Assembly: GCA_030765065.1 (NCBI GenBank)
Contig: CM060978.1
Location: 112,635,692 to 112,699,691, forward strand
Length of the DNA: 64,000 nt
DNA from: Deroplatys truncata
Taxonomy: Eukaryota > Arthropoda > Insecta > Mantodea > Mantidae
Direction: 5' to 3'
Numbering within the stretch: position 1 is the stretch's first letter; every line of letters begins with the position of its first letter. Under the pieces are notes generated by a model. That model saw nothing but the letters and a program-made list of their open reading frames with translations, had not been told where the DNA came from and did no database searches. A program made the translations under genes and the position numbers. Below are positions 54,481 to 64,000 of this stretch, one piece after another.

Positions 54481-57089
54481 TACATGAATATATAACGCTT
54501 TTTATATTATTCACATTTGACATAAGGATATCGTTTCAAACATCATAAGCTTCCCATTCAACTGAGAAGTGAGAGTAACTTTGTTTATCCTCTACTGGCA
54601 TTCTTGGAAAAAAAAATCACATTCCTATTTAGTGGTTAAGTCTGATAAAGATTGCTGGTGAAAGTAGGGATGGCTATTGTCAGGGGAGCAAGCAAGTGTC
54701 CAAACTGGAGATGAGACAGGTCAGTTTTTCCTTTTTCGTTAATAAGTGCGTACAGTTAGGTTACTGTCTTTGTCGTTATGTCGTGCCATAGATTGTGAAG
54801 TCCTCTTCATTCTAAATGAATTTTGTGTAATCTGGGAATTCAGAGTTAATGCTACAGTTTTGTAAGCCGTTCATTAAAAAACATCCTTAATTCTCTTTTC
54901 AGATTCTTCAAACAAGAACACGGAACAAATAGATTTTGAATTAACTTTCTAATTTATCTCATCACTATTCTTATAACTATTTTTTCTGCTTGAATAACAA
55001 TAAATTCTCTGTAAAAATTAATTTATAACCTTCTGTAGTACACTAATTTCAGTAAATTGAATAAATTTCAATGTTAGCTTAGGTTTTACGATTATTATAC
55101 CCTTTTAAAAAAATCAGTCATTTTATGGGTCATTTTTAAAAATCCTTTTAGGTCATCAAAACTCGTCCCTGCTTATGAACCACGGACATACGTACATACT
55201 TAACCTGGTGTATATGAGGCTGGAATTGACGCCAAGACTGTATGCAGGTAAAGCATGAACACACATAGAATATGGCATGGCGCAACAGGAAAGAGCGTAT
55301 TCACTACACTCAGCAAGTTCTGCCAGTTGGCAATGTCAAATACAAAGAAAATTGGCAAGCGTGTGGCTGGCTGATCAACACGTAAACTAAGTGATTATTA
55401 CATGTGTACAAGCAGCCGTATTTCATCAGCGACACAGACCCGCAACACATCGACATTTCTAACTTAACAAATATCACGCCAATGTGTTATTGTACTGCGT
55501 ACTTTCATCACCGGAAATGCTGGTGCTTGTGATGATTATTCGATATTAACCAAACTATTAACAAAACAAAATATTTTAAGCGCTATTTTGTGCAAGTACA
55601 AATATTGGCAATGCTGGAATCCCCGGCTAGTTCTCGTACACTTCCAAAGTGTTGTAGCTTTCCAGCCCTTGACATGAAAATAACTACTTCTAAGATGAGA
55701 CTCGTATTCTCGAGAGCCTTTGACCCAAACTTTTGAATTCTTATTTATTCTCTCGTTGATGGGATAACTTTCGAGGATTCCAGAATATGTACAATCCAGG
55801 AGTGCTTAAGCAATAAGCGCATCAATGGTGAAAACGTAGTGTACAACTACGTTCTTTGGGTACCATGACGGCACATCAGAAGTACAGTAAAATACAGGAT
55901 CCTTTTAAGAATAGGTATAACACAGACACAGCATTTTTCTATCGTAGCCGCAGCTCCTAGTTTGTACTCTCCGAAGTATGGGATTTGTTGGCTCTAATTC
56001 TCAGCATCTTATTTTCTTAACATGGAAGCGATAAAAGAATCCTTTAAGGGTGCTCAATAATGAAATTGCAAACTTCTGCAAATTTCAACCACTTTGGCTG
56101 AAACTTATTATCACAAATTAATGTTCAATCTCACACGAATGGAAATTTGAAAACGTTAAGGTTTTAAATTTAGCATTCTTCAAATACAGTTTTTTTTACG
56201 ATCCGATATTACATTCGACTTACTTCCACGCTTACCTTCACTAATTACTTAGGGTTCGGCAAGTAGTGGGCGCTTTGTGGCTATCGTACTTCATAGAGTT
56301 CATCGCCAACGTTTGAGCAAAGTATACGATGATATAGAAATGGCAGAATGAGTATGAGACCAGCGTAGGCCGTTAGGCCGCAGCGAGTCGCAATGAAACC
56401 ACTCCTGTTGTTTCGAGCTCTACCCGACGCTAGGTTAAGGTTAGTGTGTGTATATGCACTGGATTCAAATAATAGGTATGACATCAATTACTGATTATCT
56501 ACCACCCCTAAAATCGTAATTCTCGCTGATTAGACAACACTAATATGGTTAGATTGGCAGTTTTCTTTACACATGCGCAGTAATAACACAATGCAGTAAT
56601 CTGTTGATACATCGCGATTGTGGTATAACTATTTATGAAAGCGTCTTAAAATAGGCAGTCACTGTTATATGCATTGTTTTTCCCTTAGTTACTATTTTTC
56701 GACAAACTTACTTATCTGTTGCCTCTGGCTAGTTTACACTTCCACTGTAGGCATCACTTCATGCACTTCAGAACTGAAGAGCTGCCACATTTGGGTGAAA
56801 AAACACGCAGTAAAATAACAGAGTCCTGTGGTTTCGAAATTTAGCCCGAGGTTAGATTACCACGTCTAGGTTAGTGTGTGTATATTAAATACTATACAGT
56901 ATCATACAGAAAACTCAGAGGATTTAATATGGGAATGACTGGTGACATGCGGTGGTGTCACCATCTAGCGTAGTGGACAGGACTATGCACATTAACTGAC
57001 GTAACTAAATAGAAATTACTGTGTGACACACATCAGGATTTCTGTTAAAAAGGGAATAAATACGCCAATTTATGCATTTTGATGCAGGT
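54481..57089. other. Gene-free interval with an internal ~60 bp direct repeat
   Basis: A related word set (TGTTTCGAGCTCTACCCGA or TGGTTTCGAAATTTAGCCCGA, followed by AGGTTAGTGTGTGTATAT) occurs at about 56402-56460 and 56826-56886. No gene is seen. Confidence 0.45.
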
Positions 57090-57364
57090 TACAAACAAGG
57101 ATACAAATCTTTAAACTGAGGAAGGGATGTAGTGAAGGAACCACAGGAAGCTACGGGCTGCAGCAAACAGGACACAGAGACGCACGGAAGTCCGTAACAG
57201 TTCCTGGCTCGAAGATCCGTCCCCAATGCTGGAGCTGCCCGGCGAGGCCGATGAACGACCCGCGGAACCACGCAGCTCTGTGCTGTCCACGGGGAGTACG
57301 CCTCCCCTTGAGCAAGTATCCGCGCCATCTGTCCGGCAACGCTTCGCACCACGAAACTAGAAGC
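57090..57364. other. GC-rich segment next to SINE-3
   Basis: It is GC-rich, with overlapping minus-strand frames of up to 114 codons lacking motifs. As at 15.74 kb, a GC-rich stretch adjoins the same side of a SINE-3 core, but the two stretches are not obviously alike in sequence. Confidence 0.35.
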
Positions 57365-57535
57365 ACACCTGAAACATAAAAAGGAAACGGAATGAAAGGG
57401 AAATGAGGGAAATCGTGGTAGAAGAGAAACCATCCCAGCTTTCGCCTATCGATCAGGGAAAACCAGAAAAAGTCAAGGTCAGAATAGAACCCGGACCTCC
57501 CGAATGCAAGCCTTACTTACCGCAGAGCGAACTCG
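57365..57535 (-). mobile_element. SINE-3, copy 2
   Basis: On the minus strand it has GCATTCGGGAGGTCCGGGTT (B-box region), the core GGCGAAAGCTGGGATGGTTT and TCTTCTACCACGAT. It matches the 15.6 kb copy in order and spacing. Confidence 0.6.
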
Positions 57536-57605
57536 TTCGATTATCTAATTATGTACTCTAGATTGACATGTAGCCAGAGAGGAGTTCCCCAGCTTTAATT
57601 AGGTA

Positions 57606-58498
57606 CGAGGGCTGATCAATAAAGACTGAGACCGATTTTTGTTCACAGTATTTATTACTCCATTTCAATGTTGACATGATTTTTTCAAAGTAGTCCCCTC
57701 CTACTTGAATGCACTTTTTATAGCGTCTCTGCCAGTCCTCGAACACATGGTGCAGGCCATTCTTTGTCAGGTCTTTGAGAATCGCCTCACGTTTCCTCAG
57801 CACGCTTCAGTGCTCTCAAATCGAATGCCCCGGAGCTTTGCCTTTAGTGATGGGAATAAAAAAGAAATCACAGGGGGCAAGATTGGGGTTATAAGGCGGA
57901 TGCAGTACGCAGGTGATGTTGAATTCCTGGACTTGATTTGCGACGTGAGGCCATGTGTTGTTGTGATGAAGTTGCCACCCATTCTGATGAAGTTCTGGAT
58001 GTTTCCTTGCAATGTGCTTCCTCAGTGTAGCCAATACTGGCGTGTAGTACGCTGCTGTAGCAGTAGTGTGAGGAAGAACAACAATCACAGCAGGTGTGTT
58101 GATGTTGACTTCAATCATAGCAGAAGCCGAAGCACCAGGCCCACCTTGCTTAGCACAGAGGACTCGCTCTACTTTGAAGTCCTTGAACCACCTAAACACT
58201 GTTGCACGAGGTAGTGCATCTTCACCGTATGCTTGCTTCAGCTTTTCCAAAGTTTCAGAGGCTGTATGATTTAAACGAAAACAAAATTTTATTGCTCCTC
58301 TCGTGTCGAGTGGTATGCGAAATTCAAGTAGGATCAACAATATACAGCATTACTACCAACCTACCGATACGAGAGTGCTGCCGCCTATGGACATTATACA
58401 TGAAACCCCGCTCTTTTCAAATATTCATGGTAGAGACAGGAAACTCTCAAGAAAGCTACAGGAAAAGATCAGTCTGAGTCTTTATTGATCAGCCCTCG
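57606..58498 (-). mobile_element. Mariner element with internal deletion
   Basis: CGAGGGCTGATCAATAAAGA at the left is mirrored exactly at the right end (TCTTTATTGATCAGCCCTCG), with TA on both sides (57604-57605 and 58499-58500). At 893 bp it is about 400 bp shorter than a full mariner. The transposase frame on the minus strand lacks the block between the HTH linker and the second catalytic position. Confidence 0.9.
57620..58340 (-). pseudogene. Mariner transposase, deleted and mutated
   Basis: IKFCFRLNHTASETLEKLKQ and ATVFRWFKDFK form the N-terminal HTH. LHHNNTWPHVANQV replaces the catalytic HHDNA block, with Asp changed to Asn. HPPYNPNLAPCDFFF replaces the YSPDLAP block, again Asp to Asn. 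A frameshift near 57810 moves the C-terminal helix region (DWQRRYKKCIQVGGDYFEK) to another frame. Two catalytic acids are lost and the first lies in the deleted part. Confidence 0.85.
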
Positions 58499-58500
58499 TA

Positions 58501-58948
58501 TATATTTATGGGGTTTTGAGATTCAAAAATATTTCGAAACATGACTGAGCATTTTAGGTATGATTCATTTTTCCATTCCGGTTCGTTACCTCCGGACGTT
58601 TCCAAAATTAGGAAATACTTTCATAGCCTTTTAATTTTAATAGGGAAAACGTTGTGTTTTTCCAGTTTATACTTTTATACATTCTTCAGCGGTTCTTAAT
58701 GGAAATTAATGTTAACATTTATAATTAGTCGAAAGAAGTACTGAAGTAAAACAACATTTACTTGATAATTTGTATTTAATGTTTGTCTGTAAAAATAAAA
58801 ATACTCAAATCCCAAAACTGGTGAACGGACTTACTTTTGATGCTTATCAAGGGAAGCCAAAGGTAATATCTGAAATACCATTCTTTCAAATAAGGATTTC
58901 TACACTTTGTCATATTTTAAACTGAATTAGAGCTACTTTTTTGTTTAA
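58501..58948. other. Gene-free interval
   Basis: AT-rich, nothing recognised. Confidence 0.4.
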
Positions 58949-58952
58949 TTTT

Positions 58953-59078
58953 TCTAGACCCTACGTATAGTAGGTAAAGGAAGTATTCTACTTCACCTAA
59001 ACATTCAATATCGGAATTTCGCTATGAATCTTTTTGAAGTCCACTGAACCTAAAAAAAGCATTTTTTAGAGAAATGTC

Positions 59079-59115
<37 letters not shown>

Positions 59116-59866
59116 CCCATACTCCAAAAGTGAAAAGTTGAATAAACGCCAAACTTGGTATTTAAGTTCAGCATCTTGTACCAAGAATGCAACTCGAAGA
59201 ACTCTTAAGAAAATCTCCCGACCCCAAACTACGCTTTATATGGAAACCGTTCTTTTTTCTCCAAAATGGCAATACTAATTTTGATTAAAAATACACAATA
59301 TTAAAGTATTCGGACTACTAATAAAATGTATACCTTGAGTTTTCTTTGGTTAGTCTATGAAGTCCTCTTCGTTCCGGCTGAATTCTGTATAATACTGTAC
59401 AAATGGGAAATCATAGGAAATTGTCTAATTCTGTACAAACGGCAAATCATAGGAGATAGGCAGAAACTTAATAACAGCAAAAATGTACCTACAGCTCCTT
59501 AAAATACTGACTTTGTGACAAGTATGTTTGTATGTTTTCTCAATACGCTGGCCATTTTCGAAATATTCTATATTATATGTTCACATTTTCCAAGCACGTA
59601 ATCTGGTGGTGTTTGAAAGTTTCAAATTCTTCTGTTTCTTTCCATTTTAAGATCCCATCCCATTCAATGGTTAAACGCTTGAATGCTGTTTCCACATGTT
59701 TTAACTTCATTGCTTAATTTAAAATAATTCCTTGACAAAAAGTGTATCCTGGATAAGGTGACGAGAACAGAAGAATCATCTCTTATATGCGTACTCTAAT
59801 GTGTTATAATACATATGCATATTCATGGGTAGAGAAAGTCACGTGAGTGTTCTCATCAGATTTTAA
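58953..59866 (+). mobile_element. Family A element, copy 5, old and diverged
   Basis: CCTACGTATAGTAGGTAAAG, a (GT)n tract at 59083-59112 and GGTAGAGAAAGTCACGTGAG at the end mark the family. It is clearly more diverged than the other copies, so the family has been active over a long time or this copy belongs to an older subfamily. Confidence 0.75.
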
Positions 59867-60736
59867 CTGAAATAGAGAAGCAGGAGAGTATCTGTATTGT
59901 CAATTTATAGAGTCTCAAGGGATCATGGCTCCCAGTTTAGCTAGTGTGAAAGAATTGTTATTCTTTTATTTGCCATGATGTCGACAGATGCCGATGTATA
60001 GGTGCTGAAGTAAGATGTCATTTTCACATTGTTGCGCTCGTACCGATTATAATTACTTTGTAGCCATAAGGGTCAAGGGGATCGTTTGACCCCCGAGAGG
60101 CGCCCATGCACTCTCACGTATCTGAATCGCTCCTATCTTGTAACATAATTGGCTTGTTCAGTGACTGGCTAGCACTTTACCAGCTATATAGGGATGTCAA
60201 GCTAACGTAACAGTATGAATGTGCACTCCTTTTTACGGTTGAATAGCGCGCAATTTGAATATCATTCGGAACGTTCCAGAAATAAATGCGTTCTTACATT
60301 TATCTGGGACCATTTAATAATGGCCACTTATCATATTATCATGGTAATGGAGTTCATTACGGCACAGAATGTGATATGTAACTCATAACGGTACTATTTG
60401 CTATGAATTAGTGCACTTTACATGTAAAGTATAATAAATCCACACAAACGAAGGTTTGTAAGATTGCGATAAACGCTCAAAATAAACATGCAAAAGTTCT
60501 TCATATGCGATATTACTAACTTCAATAACTTCACACTATTTGACATAGCACTTATATGCCACTTCATACTTTGCCCGATTTATTTCGATTTACTTGGCAA
60601 AAGCAATTCAACTGTCGAAGCTGCTAGTTCAATACTGATTGAAGGGCTGTTTTATTCAAATGACCCATTGTTCAGAATGATTTAACCGATATTTCTTCAT
60701 TTCAGATAATATATACAATTCTATTGTTATCGCAAA
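59867..60736. other. Gene-free interval
   Basis: No motif-bearing frame. A 65-codon frame near 60488 is ATG-initiated but unremarkable. Confidence 0.4.
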
Positions 60737-60749
60737 CATATTAATGACA
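60737..60749. repeat. Left target-site duplication CATATTAATGACA
   Basis: A 13-bp perfect direct repeat with 61135-61147, bounding the inverted SINE pair. Confidence 0.7.
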
Positions 60750-60830
60750 GGAATGGTAGAATCAGATGACTGAAAAATTCAATGCCATAGCCGGGATTTG
60801 AACCATGGATTAATTCCATTAATTGACCTA
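60750..60830 (-). mobile_element. SINE-2 copy, minus arm
   Basis: The reverse complement reads GGTTCAAATCCCGGCTATGG and then ATTCTACC, matching about 70 bp of the plus arm at 61030-61100 with four or so differences. The D-arm half is barely recognisable. Confidence 0.65.
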
Positions 60831-60985
60831 ATAGTGGTTGCAACTATAAAGCCCGGGACTTAAAGTACTTACAATGAATGTAAGTCGCCATTGGGGTATA
60901 ACATCTCAATACATTTGAGATCTCCTTGTGGTTTACCGGGAAAAATGCGAATCAGCTGGAGAATTTAATGTCGTGTCGGCATGTT

Positions 60986-61110
60986 GCCATGGTGGCTCAG
61001 TGGTTAGAGCAACCTGACGGAGACCGGGAGATCCGTGGTTCAAATCCCGGCTATGGCATTGAATTTTTGAGTCATCTGATTCTACCTTTCCAACCCTGTC
61101 CAACACACGG
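60986..61110 (+). mobile_element. SINE-2 copy, plus arm, with tRNA-like head
   Basis: A 72-nt tRNA-like head spans 60986-61057: the acceptor GCCATGG pairs with CTATGGC (one G-T), the D arm is GCTC/GAGC around AGTGGTTA, and the B box is GGTTCAAATCC. The anticodon arm and T stem pair poorly, so it is a SINE promoter and not a functional tRNA. The tail continues through AGTCATCTGATTCTACC. Confidence 0.65.
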
Positions 61111-61134
61111 CTTGTGTGAAAGAACATTTAATTC

Positions 61135-61147
61135 CATATTAATGACA
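61135..61147. repeat. Right target-site duplication CATATTAATGACA
   Basis: Perfect match to 60737-60749. Confidence 0.7.
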
Positions 61148-61195
61148 TATTATTCTTTCCTTTCTAGACAACTTTACTGTGATGAACAAACATGA

Positions 61196-61488
61196 AATTA
61201 AATTAGTTTGATTTATGGATGCTCTTTAACTACTGTGGTTCTTAGTGTCTCATTCTATATTGGGCTTGAAAGACCGGAAATTTTGCCCAGAGGCCTCTTT
61301 ATGAGGTTTGAGGTTCTTTTACGTGTCGTAAATTAACTACACGGGACCATCGGCTTTGCTTCCCTTCCGAAGGAAGCCATGCTAAGGATTTTTACGCCGA
61401 AAAATTCCAGCGCCCTCCGCCGGGTTTGAACCTGCGACTTCGGGAATTATAGAGTATGGTACCCCTAGACCACGGAGAACGACACTAT
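61196..61488 (-). mobile_element. SINE-1, copy 5
   Basis: A full-length copy in the same orientation as copies 1, 3 and 4, with the reverse B box GGGTTTGAACC near 61423 and the A-box side CTAGACCACGGAG near 61470. Confidence 0.8.
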
Positions 61489-62147
61489 AATCAACGATGT
61501 AATATTAACTGCATCACAGAGCATCACAATATTCATGATGATGTTATTCATAAATAAACGATCGCATCATGAACGCAAATAAGGTAAGTGTGCTTTATTA
61601 AATGATCGCTGATTAAATATTGCATACAATCACTGGGATGAGTATGATTACCGTTCTCATGTAATTACAGAACTCGCTTACGTCTCGTTTTAGGGAAACA
61701 CATTCGAGCGGTGAAGATGCACTATTCATGTAAGTAAATATTAGACAAAACTTCATTGCTAAATTTTCTGCGCTGAAAGTTCATTTGCCCAGAAGAACAA
61801 GTCTATATTATGGGTATTAAGAAGTCTGGATTTGAAATGATGGACATACCCTTGGGCAGAAAGCTATAACTAATTAATAACAGCATGGATTTGTGTTTGG
61901 CTCCTTGTGCATGAATGGAACATTCCTCCCCTGTAGCTCCCAGGTTTATCGATATAAAACCATACCATTATTTTAACCAAGGGTGTTGCGATATTAATAA
62001 AATTCGTCTTGTCGTTTTTATACGTTTATTGTTACTCTATGTTGATAGAACTGTAAAGCAACAGGAAGATAGAGACATAGAACTGTAAAACAACAGAAAT
62101 ATACATAAAGTACATAATGACAAATTTAAACATTTTCCATTTACACA
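61489..62147. other. Gene-free interval
   Basis: A ~20-bp word AGAACTGTAAAGCAACAG is repeated at about 62048 and 62081. Otherwise nothing is recognised. No LTR was identified downstream of the relic that follows. Confidence 0.4.
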
Positions 62148-62149
62148 TT

Positions 62150-62720
62150 AAGTATTCACAAAATCCTCCCCACCCTGGTCAAAGTCGAGAGGTATGATCA
62201 GCTGGGTAGAGCTGTTCGTAGACCCATCTGGCTGGCGAATAATGACCGTTCGTACCGTTCTTCCATACACCAACTGCTGCACGTATGCCTTCTTCCAAAT
62301 GTGTCGGAGGGATGTCCTCTTGAGGGAGGACGACATCTACCACTCTGGGCTTTTGTTGGCGTCCTGGAATGTGTGCATTTGCGGAAGGTACTCTTCCTCC
62401 TCCGTTGAAAGAAATCTTCCGTAATTTTTGTTTGGCTCGGAATTCCTTCGTGAGGTCCCTTTTCGTATTTGGTTCATGTCCGTACGGGATGGTCCTGAGA
62501 TTTTCGCCAATCAGAAAGTGAGAGGGTGTCAGCGCCTCACCGTCAGTGTCTTGAATAATGCGTCTCGAGTGCAGGGTAGCTTCAATACCAGCAAGAATTT
62601 ATGCAAGTCCTCTTCGTCCACCAGAGAGCATCTCAGAACTTTCTTAAGCAGCGCTTTGTGGAACCGATCATTCTCTCCCACCAAACCGCGCGTGCTGTGA
62701 CGGATTTTCGCAACAAGCGG
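62150..62720 (-). pseudogene. BEL/Pao-type retrotransposon relic, integrase C-terminal region
   Basis: On the minus strand, several frames show ordered pieces of a BEL/Pao Pol C-terminus: WWERMIGST near 62690, a TPSHFLIGENLRTIPYG block near 62510, and near the end VRTVIIRQPDGS and a DQGGED tail that stops at about 62148. Frame changes occur between the blocks. Polymerase, protease, RNase H and LTRs are absent, so this is a short inactive remnant. The family call rests on remembered block order. Confidence 0.7.
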
Positions 62721-64000
62721 TAATAAGCTCTCTAAGCAAGGAAAAACCTATATCAGTGCGGCTGCGAAAGTGAGACTTGGGGGTTAAGCCCCCAGAGCTC
62801 CATATACAAACTAGAAGGTATATAGAGAAAATGAGTGAATACTTCACCGAACGCCAGAAATACCTTCACCTACTTTAGCAGTCATCTATTTCTGCTCTGT
62901 TCGAATATTAGCAACTCCGTGCAGAGTAATACACCTGCAAATTGAATCATCCTAGTTGTCTAAATGCCAGTTTCATATACGCGTATTGGGCTACCCTCCT
63001 ACTCAAAAACTTCTTTGTATTGGCGCCCCTTTCTTCTTCCATTAAGGCAATGGATCAGTTGTGAAGACCGCCATGGAGTATTCAATCTTTCGATTGCTAT
63101 TACCAGGGCTGCCAACTCGGATATCTTGGTGACCAGTAATTTAGCTATCCTTTTTGTGTTACTGATAAGAGTTGCAGATATATCATTCTAAACCTGGCCC
63201 TTTTATTATAAATAAATGAGTATATACATAAATAAGATATAGAACGTTTTAAACGTGAATGCAAACGTATACATAGTATTAAACATTAAGTATGTCCAGG
63301 CCGGACTACACCAACATCAACATAACCCGACGTATTAAAATTCTCTAGATTTTAGCTTTCGTATCTGTTAGGTACAATGATACAAATGCACCCCATTCAT
63401 TTAAATCAACCTTTGTTGTCAAGCTTATAACCTCCTCGCCCGTGGTATGAACAACGCGATTAATGACATTTTCTTCAACGAATATACGTATATGGCTTGT
63501 TGCAAGGATTTTGTGTTAAGAATGTTTGAGGCCTAAAAATCTTGAGATTCTGCGTTGAAATTAAATTAAATATAGAGTACATTTCCTTTGTGGGCTATTT
63601 GAAATAGCAAAACCGCTATAATGCGTTACAATCGTCGTCCTCAGTATCGCGGTTCAAATGTTCTAACCAGTATCGTAACATATTCTGACTTGCTAAAATG
63701 TGTTAATTTAACCATAAGGATATTTTCGTGACAAACAACATTTAAATTATAAATGTGTAACTTCTGATGGTCGTTTAAGCTAGTACAACAATTTTGTTTG
63801 GTGCAAGACAAATAAATTACAGTCCTGCTAATTGTGTGCAGGGAATATAATGCATCAATAGCTCACGTACTTATGTGAGGGGAACGTTTGCGTCTCTCAC
63901 GCTGCAGATTCCATTACGAATCGATTGAATAAAGTTGCTTGGTTTGGGATTTTTATTTGGGATTCTTGCTCAGTCTCTGGGATAAATATAAGGTAATTTT
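62721..64000. other. Gene-free interval
   Basis: AT-rich with no recognised element. A 75-codon frame near 62964 has no motif. Confidence 0.45.

Noticed and set aside
60986..61057. Functional tRNA gene
   Set aside because: Acceptor and D arms pair, but the anticodon arm needs an irregular loop and the T stem has two mismatches. An inverted partial copy and a target duplication show that it is a SINE head.

Overview
The window is animal nuclear DNA, most likely from an insect with a large, repeat-rich genome. A polyneopteran or orthopteran is my guess, not a proof. It is AT-rich and full of (ATT)n, (GT)n and (TA)n microsatellites, tRNA-derived SINEs, several Tc1/mariner families, Mutator-like, hAT-like and Jockey fragments and a BEL/Pao relic. 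I found no intact host protein-coding gene, rRNA or functional tRNA. Every recognisable protein-coding stretch is a decayed transposable-element gene. Long reading frames in the window are mostly low-complexity or start at non-ATG codons.

Layout. 1-7 kb: microsatellites, one copy of an abundant ~0.9 kb family (here 'family A', with ACTTTCTCTAC at its two ends in inverted orientation), a tRNA SINE, two degenerate tandem arrays, and a compact heat-shock-type promoter signature near 6.25 kb. 7.1-7.95 kb: a hAT-like non-autonomous element. About 8.0-11.1 kb: remnants of a Mutator-like element (FLYWCH finger plus MULE transposase pieces). 14.6-15.4 kb: family A copy. 17.8-22.7 kb: a ~4.9 kb terminal-inverted-repeat element carrying a decayed ORF of a family known from uncharacterised invertebrate proteins. 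24.2-26.1 kb: Jockey reverse-transcriptase fragment and an inverted pair of family A copies.

27.3-45.4 kb is the outstanding feature: an 18.08 kb near-perfect palindrome with two ~9.03 kb arms and a ~27 bp spacer. It starts AGTAGTAATAGTCCCGG, ends with the reverse complement, and is flanked by a 6-bp direct repeat CTCCTG. That makes it look like an inserted mobile unit rather than a simple fold. Each arm carries, from the outside inwards, a terminal stem-loop, tandem ~1.1 kb promoter-like cassettes (CCAAT clusters, CCAAT-N9-CCACG ER-stress-type elements with TGACGTG, TATA-like boxes, a small ORF and a consensus 5' splice site, all pointing outward), scrambled family A pieces, a ~20-copy 76-bp tandem array and a short GC-rich inner segment. 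No polymerase, integrase or capsid gene is visible in it.

46.9-49.3 kb: a mariner-like element interrupted by a second, different mariner. 50.5-51.86 kb: a near-complete but dead Tc1-like element. 51.9-53.6 kb: a TIR element with a family A copy nested in it. 53.9-54.5 kb: a repeat-free stretch rich in homeodomain-type ATTA sites. 57.6-58.5 kb: a third, internally deleted mariner. 60.7-61.15 kb: an inverted SINE pair bounded by a 13-bp target-site duplication. 62.15-62.72 kb: a BEL/Pao integrase C-terminal relic. The remaining stretches show nothing I can name.
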